A stretch of DNA of 64,000 nt, taken from positions 3,460,501 through 3,524,500 of the forward strand of contig NC_063275.1 in the NCBI RefSeq assembly GCF_910591885.1, read 5' to 3'. This stretch comes from Bombus terrestris. Taxonomy: Eukaryota; Arthropoda; Insecta; Hymenoptera; Apidae. The stretch's first letter is position 1, and every line of letters starts with the position of its first letter. Below the pieces are notes generated by a model. It ran no database searches. It saw only the letters and a list, made by a program, of their open reading frames with translations, and was not told the origin of the DNA. Shown one piece after another: positions 26,955 to 39,604 of this stretch. The position numbers and the translations under genes are program-made.

Positions 26955-27535
26955 TTCGACATAAACGTCTTTCTATAAAGTGACAGCTTTCTTCGATATT
27001 AATACAATCAATTGGTAATTACCAAATAATGAAAACAGCTGCTTTGATATATTATTGTTGACAACTGAACAACGCGTTTCTCGCAAGTTCGTTTGCAAGT
27101 CGATTGAAATCGGATTACAATTCGAAGTGGGAAGGTGTTCTGTTCTTATATTCAGTAAATGTAAAATGATACATGCGGAATTTCTGATTTATAGATAATA
27201 AAAAGAAAAAGATAAAAAATAGATTATAACAATGAACTAGAACAATGAAATGAATAAATATAAATGTATTTGTTGTAAAAGATAATGTTTAAGCAGAGTA
27301 ATTAAAATATTTATAGAAGTATAATGGCACAAGTATGAAGGCAATTAGTTTCCCAAGTAGCATGAAGAAATTGTATTGGTTAATTATAAAACACAAGTGC
27401 ACCTCCTGTATGCTATGGATTATTTTAATGAGAATGTTAGTCCTATGCTAATAAGTTTAAGAGCTTTGCAACTATTATTATTTGACTGCTGCTATAAAAG
27501 CAGTAACAGCACAGAGTTCAATAAGTTGGTGTAAG
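26955..27535. promoter_or_regulatory. divergent spacer
   Basis: 581 bp between the start codons of the unrecognised minus-strand gene and the plus-strand secreted-protein gene. The slightly GC-richer stretch around 27060-27150 is the best place for a shared promoter. An upstream 5' UTR exon of the plus gene cannot be excluded. Confidence 0.4.
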
Positions 27536-29911
27536 ATGATTCTCCCAAAAGATCTGGTACTTTTTTCTTATTTGATAGTATTAACTAGAGCATCTTTTAA
27601 AGGCCCTTCAGGAGCAGTACCATGGGCAAGCTATGCTTCAAAATCTGGTAATATAAAATATTTAATTTTTTAAAATATAATTTTAATAAAATAATGTTAA
27701 AATTAAAATTTTCCGGTAGAGGCTTTAATATTTCACATAAATGTACAAAGTATATATGTATATATTTTATGTGCTCTTCCTTATATGAAAAATGTTCTTC
27801 TAGCTTATGCAAGAGCTCTTGGACTACCAGTAACAGGAATGGATACCATAACAGTACCTTATATGTCAAAATCTCCCTCCTTCCCAAAATTTGTTGATCC
27901 TAAAATGATGATTTCGAAGAAGACAGATATGCTGAGCAACTTGTTTAATGGTTTGGGACCTGCTTATCCTATGAGCTTCAAACCATTTATGCCATATACA
28001 GTAAGTCCATCTTTGTACAATACTGTTGACAAAACCCCATTATTAAGTAAAAGTAACATGGATGATGAAGCTGGCCAGTACAAACGTGGAATTTTCGGAC
28101 CTTTTGGTTCAAAACCTTTTGGTCCTATGGCTTCTAAGTTCGGGCCTATGCCTCCATTTTCAAGCTTAAATACCATACCTGAATATAGTATGAAGGATGA
28201 GATTTTCCGTAGAAAAAGAAGCATAGATGAGTCTACTGTAACAGAGCTTCGTTCAATTATGGGCACTGATAAGCCAGAAACAAAAGATTTGGGACCTTTA
28301 CCTCCATATCCCACTCTTGCTCCAATTTCTGAAGAACCAGAAGAAGATATGAATGTACTGCTTAAAAAGATGGGAGGTCCAACAGCACCAAAACAATATT
28401 TACCAGCAATGTTTGGACCTTTTGGACCTGTGGTGGATCCATCTATGTTTATAGCAAAGAAAACTACCTTTTTGGATAATTTGTTTAAAAATATTGTCAC
28501 TTCTACTCCAGCACCAAGTCCGATTGAAGTTCCAACAACGAAAAGTACCATTGTACCACCTGACTTTTGGTTACCATCATCTGTAATCCCTAATCCAACA
28601 GAGTACAATGATAAAGTATCAGAGTTCCTGGATAAATTGTTTGACACTTTAAAACTGAATAAAACTGCACTGACTAGTGATGACGATAGTGCAAATTTTA
28701 AAAACGATTTGGTGAGATCTATTGTATCTGATGGAAGTCATGCACAAATAAAAATAGCAAGATCCATTGAAGACCTCTCATCGATCAACGCCGCTAAAGA
28801 TTCGATTGTTAGCAACATATTATCTGAATTGGGTGATTTAAAAAGCAACATGGTTACAACAATGAACGATTTGATTTCTTATGAAAAGTCTGCAACATCA
28901 CTATCATCAAAGAAACCATTTAAACCCTTTAGCTCTGGTCCATGGGCAAAACCAACTATCGATGGAATGTTTTCTTTTCAGCAAAAGATGGGTGTTTTGA
29001 GTCAAGTATTTGATATGTTAACTGATTTACAGAAGAATATTACTTTGGCAGTCCAAAATATAACAAAAGCAAGAATGACATCCACAGCTGCTCCCGGAGG
29101 AGCATTTAGTGCCAATTATCCAATGACTGATGACATTCTTTCTTCCCCTAGTGGTTTGCCCATTAATATGACTCTATTGGATGCTATTAAACATAAATTA
29201 AATACATTAGATTATGGAGTGCCTCTTGCATACAATCCGAGTTATAGTAAATTCGGGCTACAGATGGCTCGATCACTGCCAAAAGATCCTGGCTCAATAT
29301 GGGTTTCTTATCCTGAAGATGCAGGTATAAAGCGCGAAATTGTCAATGGTGCTGAATCTTTTCTAAATGAGGGAAGCAGTCAAAAACAACAAGCACGTTC
29401 AGTTAAGATGCAAATGCATCAGGGATATCAGAGTTTGCCAGCTGGTTCTATAGAGTCTGTACAGGCAGGTGGAGGATCTACACGTGAACACCAAGGTGGA
29501 GGAATAAAGCTATATGTAAGCATTTAAATCAAAACAAAAGTTTCAAATTAAATATTTTTTTGAATCTATATATTTGTATTCTATATTGTATATAATGAAA
29601 GCTAAATATGATAGTTAACAACAATTTGTATCATTGTAAAACAAATGATGGGTTGGCAAGATATCTTATGCAACATCATAACTTCATTTGTTTCCAGATA
29701 CAAATGCCTGTATTGCCTAATATGCAGGTGCCTGTCTTTCAAAATAATAATTACCAAAATTAGGTATGTGTAATTTGAATACTGTGAATATTGTGAACAT
29801 GTTCGTCTGTCACAGGATCCCAGCGATTACGAGGACTATTATAAGTGGGCCAACTGGATGGAATACCTGAGAAATGACAATAGAGGATACAGACATCACA
29901 ATCATCATTAG
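27536..29911 (+). CDS. secreted Pro/Gly-rich insect protein, unknown function
   Basis: Exons 27536-27647, 27804-29515 and 29816-29911 join in phase to 639 residues. The first exon encodes a probable signal peptide (KDLVLFSYLIVLTRASF). The body has recurring motifs: GPFGP/FGPFG-type segments (IFGPFGSKPFGPMASKFGP, AMFGPFGPVVDP), FKPF, and several repeats of the form KKTxxLxNLFxxL (KKTDMLSNLFNGL, KKTTFLDNLFKNI). Several RKRR/RSIE sites could be dibasic processing sites (FRRKRSIDE, RSIEDL, REIVNG). The final exon is acidic then His-rich (DPSDYEDYYKWANWMEYL ... HHNHH). An internal exon at 29698-29763 would instead end the protein with a different tail and a TAG just before a GTATGT donor. I do not recognise a family. 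AATAAA at 30025-30030 is the likely poly(A) signal. Confidence 0.85.
29698..29763 (+). CDS. alternative terminal or cassette exon of the secreted-protein gene
   Basis: After a TTTGTTTCCAG acceptor the frame left by exon 2 (phase 0) reads IQMPVLPNMQVPVFQNNNYQN and stops at TAG, immediately followed by GTATGT. The exon can therefore act as an alternative last coding exon or be skipped, giving the 29816-29911 ending. Both joins keep the frame. Which is used cannot be told from the sequence. Confidence 0.5.
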   Translation: MQMPVLPNMQVPVFQNNNYQN

Positions 29912-30024
29912 ATTACCGACCTAGCAGGAATATTTCTATCACTTGTAATTACAAACTCTCTATCTTTTAACTGATCATTTTTTTCGCATACTATATATAA
30001 CGTGTACGTTTGATGATACCTTTC

Positions 30025-30030
30025 AATAAA
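30025..30030 (+). terminator. candidate poly(A) signal of the secreted-protein gene
   Basis: AATAAA about 115 bases after the stop codon, in AT-rich sequence. Confidence 0.55.
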
Positions 30031-30717
30031 GTATATTTTGCAAAATACATAGAGAACATAAAACCATGTACTGGGAAAGGCACAAGTTCAAAGAATTTTA
30101 CTATTTTAAAATATATAAGAAGAGTTACCTTGCAGATATATAATTTTTTATTAAATTTACTATTATATCTATAATATACGCTATATATACAATTTCGTAT
30201 GCGGTAAATGAAACGAAAAATATACGGTTAACAGTAATGAACTTAAAATGGTGAAAAAAATACGTACATTGATCAAGCAATCATCTGCGCACATGGACGC
30301 AATCCTGCATCAAGTGCGTTGCTTTGTTTCTCTGTAATCAGCAATGCATTGCACGCAGGGTAGCGTTAGTGTGTTAGGAAGCACCAGAATTAATAACATG
30401 CCTTGGTTTTTGGAAAAACAAAAGAAAAGATATATTATTCTCATGTCCTGAATGTTTTAGTTCAATTTTCCTATTTGGACTAATAGTTTACATATAACTA
30501 CGCTTTCGCTATTTCTTATATAAAGTCATATAAAATTATGAAAACGGCAATACTGGTAAGTGTCGACGTTGGACATCTAATTTACTTCTTTTTGGTAGAA
30601 ACTTCCAATTTTAATGATAGTAGTAACAAGTCATTGCACACATTTTTCATTTAATATTACATTTCAAACTTTGATATTTTACTGTGTTGATTACATCTTA
30701 TATCAAGAAAAATTTTA
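30031..30717. other. convergent spacer upstream of PIG-O 3' end
   Basis: 3' UTR sequence of the two convergent genes. A less AT-rich patch at 30285-30380 (with TGCAATGCATTGCA-like palindromic stretches) stands out from its flanks; its role is unknown. No coding exon seen. Confidence 0.35.
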
Positions 30718-33700
30718 TCATCTGCCTTTTGTTACTCTGGATATAAGATGTTCCATTTGCTGATCGATTCTGAACACCATATAAAAGGACGCCAATACAC
30801 TGCTTAATGTTACCAATAATCCCAAGCCTTCGAATATTAACTTCGGCGCGAAGATCTTCCAAACCATTAAATGTCGACAATGAATCGTCGTAGCAAGCAT
30901 GCTACCAAATGTCTATATGAAGTTATAAAAACTCATCAATAAAAATAGTTTTTAAACTTCAAATTATTTCTTTAACAGTGATTATTTATTTAGTTTATAC
31001 TTCGTTTATATTGTTGAAACATTAGCAGATCTAAAATATTAAAAATGTTGCTTACTCTGATTCCATGAAGTAATACATATTTTCCTGCGACTGAGAAAAT
31101 TGCAGCATGAAACACAGAATCTTGTTCAAACAGATGCAGTTCTCCTCTTTTCATGTTGTCTTTCGAAAATTTTATTTTAGCTAACTTTGGAAATATAAGA
31201 TAAAAAGTAAATGGTACAATAACTAATAGTGGTAATGTTGCACCTAGTATAATGTGCGATCCGAATGTGTTTATTCCTACAAATTATTACTTGTAGAAAG
31301 AGATTTAAAATTAATACAAACAAGATTATATATAGATACCTATTAAGATTGCTGGTAATAAATTTCCATAGAAATGTCCACCTGTTCCTACAAAAGCAGC
31401 ATCCCAATGAATTGTAGGGAAAGTTGGTTGATGCCCAGTTCCATAAAAGAAATATTCTGCTATTAAGAACCAACACAATAGTATGGGAGTAGGTACTTCT
31501 ACCATTTCAGCTATTTATAAAATTATAACAATAAGAATGCAGTTTGTAATTTAAATCATTTACATATTATCTATAGGTTAAAGTACTTACATATACTATT
31601 AGCATTTTTGTATCTTTCTATCGCTGATAAGCCCAAAACAGAGGTACAACACATAAACATTAAGAAAGTACTAGGTGATAATATATCCCCTAACAATAAA
31701 GAATATAACAACATAAGAAATACACTTAATGAGACAAATGTGGCACTATACGCAGTACCCAAGCCATAAACAACTGGCGTTTGATCTACATCTATATTTT
31801 TTCGATAAATTGACTCCTTTATTTTCTCAAATAATCGAGGTACTACATTTTCATCTTGGTGTATGTTAATTAATTCCTTTTTCTTTGGTAGTAAAAATAT
31901 ACTGAGCGGACGATAGTATAATATAAAGATTGCAAACAGACTCAATGCATATACTATGTTAGGCAATGTGTTTACTTGCCAAGATAGTGCAAATTTTACT
32001 TTTACAAATTTTGGTAACCTTTGAAGGACCCAATAACAACCCATACAAACACCTATCACAACAGGACAGTATTGTCCTACTAAAACACTAGGAGAGAAAC
32101 CAGAAAGGTTTCCACAATTTTGCAACCATAGTCTTATTATCGTAATGTGTAATGCAAGTATAATTAATGTAATGGCAAGTAAAATACGTTCTAAATTGTC
32201 CGATGTTATAGAACTTGCTTTACCAAATACAAACATAGAACATATATATTGTTGTTGCTCCTCTCTACAACGCCAGAAATAATAAGATAATCTTATGGAA
32301 ATGCATGCTATTAAGCTACTGGCTATTATAATTATCTTCAAGCTTGATTTTGTTTGTTGTTTTAAAAATGGCTTTGTTTTTCTTTCTGGATTTTCACCAG
32401 TATCTTTTTTCATTAGATTAAACATGATAAGCCAAAGAAGAGTAACAATTAAAAAAGATAATACATTATTTTCTTCAACAATATAGCTGTTAGAAAAGAG
32501 ACTGCATATTGTTAAAAAAAGTACTAATCTTGTAATATAGATCAATTTTTTTATTTTTCTATAATCATACCAATTCAATGAAATAACATCCCAATTCTTA
32601 ATAATTAATATTATTAATAATATTATAGATACTGTACCAGTGGCAAACAATGTAGTGTTTTTAAATTCTTCTAAAATATCAAAGAAAAACAAAAGGCACA
32701 TTATTAACGCAGTAATTAAATTTGCTAAAATAGAACATTGTAGAAATGAAGACTCAAATATCTTATACATACGACCTTCTGGAATGCCTGTGATAAATAG
32801 ATAAAAGAAAAACAAAGCACAAAACATCAAAAGTAGGCCTTTTAACATTAGACTAGAATCAAATTGAACCCATACTTCAGAACATGTATCTTTGAGCAAT
32901 TTAAAGTAGTTCCGACTATTCACAATAAAAGAGTCAAATTCTTCAATAGTATTAATACTCTTAATTTGGTTAAATAGATAGTTATACATATTTTCCAAAT
33001 TTTGAAGCTGTTCTTTAGAAAATAAGTAAGTATCTTCAGAATATACACTTATATATCTTTTTGTCTGTGCAATATTTCTCCACACTGAATGCAACAAATA
33101 CCATAACTCATCTTTTAATTTCCCATTTCTTGATGAACTTGGAATTGAATCAAGTATAACAGATCCCAAGTTTGAAAATGGTATAGGTGTTCCAAGAATA
33201 GATGCCAATGTTGGAACAAGATCGATTTGGTTCACAGTATTGTTAGATGAATCATATTTTATCAAAGGAACCATAGAATAAACGAACATGGCAGCCTCAA
33301 TTTCATTCCTGCTATCACCACCATGATCACCACTTTCTGTCATTCCATGATCACCAACAACAAAAAGTACTGTATCCTCCTCTAAGGAGTCAATGATATC
33401 TCTTATAAGACTATTTGTATCATTTAACTTTCTAGCCATCTCAGGATGATTAGCACCATGTTTATGTCCGCAATGATCAATTCCAAGAACGTGTGCTATC
33501 AGGAGAGACCAATCTTTCTTCTTCATCTCAAAAAATATACGGTATCTAACATCTTTATCAACAGTGTCCAGATCCCAAACATTAAAAGATGGTGATGGAA
33601 ATTGACGTTTAAATTTGCCAGGAAATAAATTAGTCCAGGTATCATCACCCATGAAAACTATACCTTCGGCAGTGCTTTGATCTACAATATTATCTTCGTT

Positions 33701-34171
33701 GATGCTTTCAGAGGCAAAATTAGATCCAATGTCAATGAAGGTTGGCAACGATCCTGTGGTAAGACCTTTTAATCGTTGCATAGTTGTTGTCGGAGGATCT
33801 GCTATGAACTTATACAAGCGTGAATTCATAGGTTGATTTTGCAACAATTCGTGAATTATCGGTAACTTATTGCGATAATAAGATGAGGTAGAATTATTAT
33901 CATTATACCAATATGCAAAATCATATTTTAAAGCATCTACGACTAATAATACAACACGTGACTTTCTTTTGAGACATGTGGTTGCAGCGGCATCGGGATT
34001 CTGAAGAAGTTGCTTGACGTTACAATCAAAATCCGTGCAATGTTTACATTCAGCTCGTTCCGGTCTTGCAACGCGATTGAGCAAAAAGCCGCTTGTGAAA
34101 ACCAACAAACCAGCTGCCATCAAATACGACATCCATCCTTGAAATATCAAATAATTCCATAGCTTGCTCAT
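30718..34171 (-). CDS. PIGO: GPI ethanolamine phosphate transferase 3 (PIG-O)
   Basis: Exons on the minus strand: 34171-31591, 31510-31340, 31276-31056 and 30912-30718, giving 1055 residues; human PIG-O has 1089. PIG-O adds ethanolamine phosphate to the third mannose of the GPI precursor in the ER, the group that is later joined to proteins. After an N-terminal signal-anchor the lumenal domain is an alkaline-phosphatase-fold transferase. It has the first metal-site Asp in LLVVDALKYDF (Asp about 79), PPTTTMQRLKGLTTGSLPTF, FMGDDTW, HVLGIDHCGHKHG and VVGDHGMTESGDHGG, all family signatures. About a dozen or more hydrophobic helices fill the C-terminal half. Exons 2-4 carry the conserved YGTGHQPTFPTIHWDAAFVG motif and the last helix. 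The start codon is head to head with the TXNDC12-like gene. Confidence 0.96.
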
Positions 34172-35097
34172 TTTTCCGTCGATCCGTTATTTGCTTGCGT
34201 TCTTCGAAAAAAATTTGATACTAGGGAAATTCCAACATAAACTTAACCTATTTTTTGATGTAAATTTGTTCTTCACCATTGTCACATGACTGTCACAATA
34301 ACTAGTGAACATTTGTTTAGAAAAAATGTTGGATAAAGAATATTAAACGCATGAAACGGTAAGTCGATGAGCCATATTTTTAGAAAAAGTATGTAAACTA
34401 TAACATATTGATAAAACGAGTTGAAATATGTAACTTCGTGCTTATATGGCGCTAAATTTCAAGTATGCTACTGTGGCGCGACTATAACACGATTTGTAAA
34501 TACTTTACTTCGAAGATCTGTTCTTATGCAATGCTGATAAAACAGTATTGTATCGTGGTATGATAAAATTATTGTTTCGGTTTTCAACAAATTTTTCAAA
34601 GTCAATATTGCATTCAAATTTAATCAGTTATTGTTAGATTTATATTGTTCGTGAATCAAAATTTTATTAAATGTGCGATTTTCGAAACAATAAAATACAT
34701 ATGAAACAAATGGAAACAACAAATTAAATTTTATTATACATATAATTTTGTATTTGTTATTATTAATAATCTGTTAATAATATTATATTACCATCTAAGT
34801 ATACCCTTTATTAACAATAGAAATATTATATTATTTAATAATAGTAATTTCTTACATTTCTTATTATTTTCTACTGTTTTACTAAAACTTGGTATTTATG
34901 ATTGTAACCGCAACTATCGTAATTTTATTCTATACTAAATTTATAACACTAAATGAGGGTTCTACATATACAGTTAACCAGTCTAAAATAAGTCACACAA
35001 GTCATTATATGCATATCGAAACCTTATCATTAAAAATATTCAAACTTGGTTATATTCACATTATATGACGATATCATGAAAAATTTCAGTTAAAGTT
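34172..35097. promoter_or_regulatory. divergent spacer PIG-O / TXNDC12-like
   Basis: 0.93-kb AT-rich region between two start codons, presumed to carry both promoters. Short GC-containing patches (around 34445-34485) stand out. No coding exon or repeat of note. Confidence 0.4.
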
Positions 35098-36339
35098 ATG
35101 AATAAATGGATCAAATTCTTCAGTGCTATAAATCTAATTGCTTTGGCAAATCAAATAGTCGGAAATAAGCTTCTTAATATTGGAGATTTGAATTGTGATA
35201 AGAGTTTCGAACGATTATTTAAATGGAGATCTGTTACGTACGGTTTTCAAGAGGCCAAAGTCGTGAACAAACCGATTTTTCTACTCATCCACAAAATGCA
35301 ATGCCCTTCTTGTCAAAAATTAAAACAGAAATTTTCTAATTCCGTACGATTGATGGATCTTAGCGATCGGTATGTATCGAAATACGTATATACGTGTATG
35401 AACATAAATATACATCATTACCGAAGCCTGTGCTAGAACCATGTCTGGAACTGATTAATATTAAGGTTATTACCATTAGATGACGCTACAGTGGCGTCAA
35501 ATATTTTTTACACAACTAATCACAATCTTTCGTCGACCATTAATTAATATGAATTTTATTGGATCATCCCATAAGCAATGTGACTTTTTTAGTTAAGTTT
35601 GGAATAATTAAAGTTATTATTATCGAAGTTTTATAAAAAAAAAAATTAAAATAGAAAACTTAATAGGGAAAAATAAGCAATTGTAAAAAATATAGGAAAA
35701 TTTATCATTGGTCAGTTGCTACAGCTAATTTTTTATTTTTATCTAGCATATGAAAACTAACGACCACATTCCATATAAAATGATACTTCATAGTATTATA
35801 TTTATTATATATTATAGTATAGTATAAGTGTGTATATAAGTGTATAGTATATTTTATAGTATAGTATAGTATAGTATAAGTGTGTATATAAGTGTATAGT
35901 ATATTTTATAGTATAGTATAGTATAGTATAAGTGTTTATAATACTTTAGCAAACATATTCTTAAAATAATCAGCCCTGTAGTTTATTTAATTATATTTTT
36001 AACGATTTTTACAGATTTGTGATGATAAAAGCGGAAGTGGGACATGATGCAGCTTTAGACGATGAAAAATTTCAACCAGATGGGCAGTATGTGCCTAGAA
36101 TATTATTCTTCACATCTAACGGTGACTTTATCGAGGAGGCATATAACAATCATGCAAATGCCGATAAGGAATATAAATTTTTTTATAAGAATCCTTCGGA
36201 GATTATAAATACTATGCTGTTGGTTTTGAAAAATTATTCTAAAGAGCCATTGCGAGTAATATTTCAATATGAGGAATTGTTGCATCTAGAAACTTGTGAT
36301 ATGGAAGATGATATTCTTGTTCCGACTCTCTTACATTAA
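35098..36339 (+). CDS. TXNDC12: TXNDC12/AGR-like ER thioredoxin-fold protein
   Basis: Two exons, 35098-35369 and 36015-36339, join in phase 2 to 198 residues, a little longer than the ~172 of human TXNDC12 (ERp18/19). A hydrophobic N-terminus (FFSAINLIALANQIVG) looks like a signal peptide. The thioredoxin-fold domain has KPIFLLIHKMQCPSCQKLKQKF with a CPSC redox motif at residues 69-72; human TXNDC12 has CGAC. Exon 2 carries DEKFQPDGQYVPRILFFTSNGD, matching the DEDFSPDGGYIPRILFLDPSG block with the cis-proline. These two blocks make the family clear. The C-terminus ends DDILVPTLLH and lacks a KDEL-type ER retrieval signal, unlike human EDEL. Likely role is thiol-disulphide exchange in the secretory pathway. 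Confidence 0.9.
35815..35940. repeat. 52-bp tandem repeat in the TXNDC12-like intron
   Basis: The motif AGTATAAGTG recurs at 35821, 35873 and 35925 (the last followed by TTTATA), an exact 52-base spacing. The unit is built from TATAG/TGTATA runs, giving about 2.3 copies of a simple minisatellite. Confidence 0.9.
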
Positions 36340-39024
36340 TAATGTAACATTAACCTTTGAAACATGTATGGTATGGAGCTATATATGTAATTTATCAGGT
36401 TTACAATAATCTTAACTTATAGTAGAAAACGTTAGATAATTTTTTTCTTACTAAAAATACTAAAAAATTTTCCATTCACATTTCTCACCTTTCCTTTTTA
36501 TTACTGAAAAAGACGAATTAAATAGCAAAGAAAGGTGTAATTAAATTAACGAAAGGAATGTCTTTTAAAGAACGCAGGTAGATAATAATAAATACGATAT
36601 ATATATTTATATATTGCATTTATTTCTCCAATTACAGAAATTTTTCTTTAGAGAACAGTACAATTAATTTCACTTGACTAAATGAAATTAAAAATCATTG
36701 TTCTAATTCAATTTTTTATAAATATAAAAAATAAATAAATGAATTTATACAGATTCTGAAAATAAGGAAACAGTGAAAAGAATGAAGACAAACAACCAAA
36801 ATAGATATCGTGAAACTTTTCTCTGAATGGATTAATATGTAACCAATCTGAATGCGAGCTTGCAGCAGGCGTAACCTTTTCAACACTGTTCCCAATGTTC
36901 GAGTCTGCGCCCATACATTAAACACCCATGCACATCAACCTATCACCAGCTCGTACCAGCAACCCTAACGGCGCTTGCGTTTGCAACTGTTTCCATATCG
37001 TGTAATGCTGCCGTATTGGTCGACACTGTCTCACTAAGGGTTGCTAACCACGCCCATTTCACCCTCTAGAAACATAGTGCGTTGATACATGCGTTTATCG
37101 TGCACGTGACTTTCTTAAAAACAACTGGTTTTCATTTCAACTATATTAGGTATAAATTACGTATTATTATTGGTAATTAATTGCAAAATGTTTGAGTTGA
37201 TAACAAGCGTGAAAAATAACTTCAAGCGTATAACTTATACATTATATAATACTTCTTTGCAATAGATTGATTGACAGGAGATTTCTACTAAGTAGATATG
37301 TATATCTTAGAACCTAAACAAATTGGAGCAATATTTCAGTTTGCAAAGATTTGACACAATTATGAAATTTTTTGGAGTATCTGCTCTAATATTATAATAC
37401 CATTTGCATAAAGTTTTTATTAGTGAAATGGAAGAAAATTGAAAATAAAACAATCTTGTCTTTTTGTTTGAATCAAAATTACTCAAGCATATCTGGGTTA
37501 TAAATGACCACAATAATGTACATCAAAATATCAAATATTAAAATGTACATATATTTTACTTTTATTCGATATTGTATACTTCATCATTAATCATGTTCAT
37601 TGCACTAAATATAACGTACTAAACAAGATAAAGAACCTAAAAAGTAAGTTTCTACTTTACTGCAACAATACCAGTCGAGGATTAAAATTAAAGACCCAAT
37701 ATCAAGTCCAACTCGAGGATCGTAAAGGGTCTAAAGTATCCACATTACCATTATTCCCATGACCAACGTCTATTGGAAACAGACGTTAGATGTATTCGCG
37801 GTTGCACGAGCGCGATTCCTGGGGCAGAGAAACGGCACGTAGAGAAACGTGCACGCATATGGGTTATGTATGGATCTCGGTGTGTTCTGTGTTTGAAGGG
37901 TTGCAGATAATATATAGCCCGTTTCGGCGGAGAGAGCTTTTTAGCTTTGACCGTTTCATCCGGCGTCGGTCGGCCCCGTGTGCTATTGCGCCCCGTAATA
38001 TCGACGATGCCTATATCCACGGTCCGTCACGTTTATTTTTTTTCCTCTCTTTCCCTTTTACCATCCTCTTCCTTCCTTTGGGACGGGCGACAGACCTCGG
38101 ATTCGTTTGCAGTCCTGTGGCCCCACGTTTCTCGCTCTCTCTCTGCGGTCGGGGTTTTAAAAAATGAGCCAGGACATTATTTTTACGCGACCCTCCGCCT
38201 CCGCCTCCTCCTCCTCCCTTCCGGTTCAGCCGTGATTCGAGTGACCGGGGTCCAGTCCTCGTCGTCGTCGTTTCCGCCGGCGCAGCTTGCAATGTGCCGC
38301 ATCAGCGAATGTGCAAAAATTCAAGGGAGAGAAATAGAGGTGGCGTTAGGGGAGGATTCGAGGCTGGCGAAGGGTGGGGAAACGAGGAAAACCGTTTCCG
38401 CGAAAGATGAAAATGGGAGAAAGTGAGAGAGAGAGAAGAGGGGGAGGAGAAAAAGTTGCGGCGAGGTGTGAAAGTGAGAGAAAAAGGGGAAGAGCGGCGG
38501 AGGGAGCGAGAGAGGGAAGGAAAAAGATTATATATCTCTCGTCTCTCACGTCCGTCCGTTCGTACAGTCGTTTTCAGGGTATGCATGTGGCCTCGCGGAT
38601 ATATCGGCGCCGTGGAAGCCATTTTCAATTCAATCTGTTAAAAGCACGTCAAAAAGTCATACGGTATTTCACCGGCGCGGTAGATCGCGGCGAGACCGCA
38701 GGCTTCATCCGGCGACGGTGCCGCGGTGAATGCCACCCGTGCCCTATGGATCTGTCGAAATATATGCCTCTACATACGCAGCTCTCCATCTGACACCGTT
38801 CTCTCTATATGTATATACTATTTTCCTATCTTTAATACAAACACCAACCATGGTTCTATGAATGCCGAGGGTATATGTTCTTATTGATTCTTGGTCTCTC
38901 TAGATATCCTCTTGTCTTTGTCTTTGGTGTTAAGCTTTTGTCGTTTAAACGTGGCTACTTTTCATCATATCGGTCATTAATGTATTTCTCGTGTCACGAG
39001 GGCTACCTTTTTTAAAAATAGGAA
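36340..39024. other. gene-poor region with a GC-rich, low-complexity island
   Basis: The first ~1.4 kb is AT-rich, with a GC-richer patch at 36920-37110. From about 37780 to 38770 the composition shifts to GC-rich, CpG-containing sequence with CT-, CCTCCG- and GAGA-type low complexity. Long frames on both strands there (for example 37947-38426 plus) are low-complexity translations without splice or domain support. The island could be a promoter or unannotated first exon; I cannot show a gene. Confidence 0.45.
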
Positions 39025-39028
39025 TTAA

Positions 39029-39604
39029 CCCTTTGAGTGCTGTGGGCGCATATAGGTGTCTGGCGAAAGCTATCGGTGTGGACTAAGAACATATATATGC
39101 GCTTTCTGTAAGTGCCCGGCATGGGCTAAGGACGCATGTATGGGTTTTTCAATTTTTCCGAACACCTACGCAGAAGTGATACTATTACGTTTGTGTGAAA
39201 TAAATATAAATGCATTCCTTACGGCAGTAAACAAATGCCAATAGTGGCTCGTTATCGTTGAAGTGGTCACCGCTTGTAAGAAAACTGTACATCTGGTTCT
39301 TTTAGTTTTCTCAAGCACTGAATTTTTCACACACAACTAAATTATTAACTTGTGTTATATTTACTAAATTTACTTTTCTAGTTTATTGTTTTCTAGTTTA
39401 TTACCCAAATTCTAGTTAACAGTAAATTTCAATGTTTATAATAAATAATTAAAAATAACTACAAAATAACGCTCTCGAATCATTTAATCTCGTGCGAAAG
39501 AATTACTATGACTTATTACGATTTGCGCTTTCAATAGTCAATCAACAGAGTTCGGTCTAACGAAGAAGTATTCCGTCCACAGCGATCGTCAGCGCTAGAA
39601 AGGG
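39029..39604. mobile_element. piggyBac-type MITE with TTAA target duplication
   Basis: TTAA at 39025-39028 and again at 39605-39608 flank a 576-bp segment. The left end reads CCCTTTGAGTGCTGTGGGCG; the right end, read inward, is CCCTTTCTAGCGCTG, followed further in by GCTGTGGACGG, which mirrors GCTGTGGGCG near the left end. TTAA duplication plus CCCTTT termini are characteristic of piggyBac-like elements. No transposase frame is present, so this is a non-autonomous copy. Confidence 0.85.

Noticed and set aside
27964..28647. 227-codon minus-strand frame
   Set aside because: Antisense shadow of the long exon of the secreted protein, rich in Gly/Ser/Phe as expected for the complement.
36708..36925. 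Two overlapping minus-strand frames
   Set aside because: Short, in different frames, no family; lies in the 3' flank of the TXNDC12-like gene.
37947..38628. Several long frames on both strands (up to 159 codons)
   Set aside because: Low-complexity Ser/Arg/Pro translations of CT/GA-rich DNA; frames overlap on both strands, with no splice or domain support.
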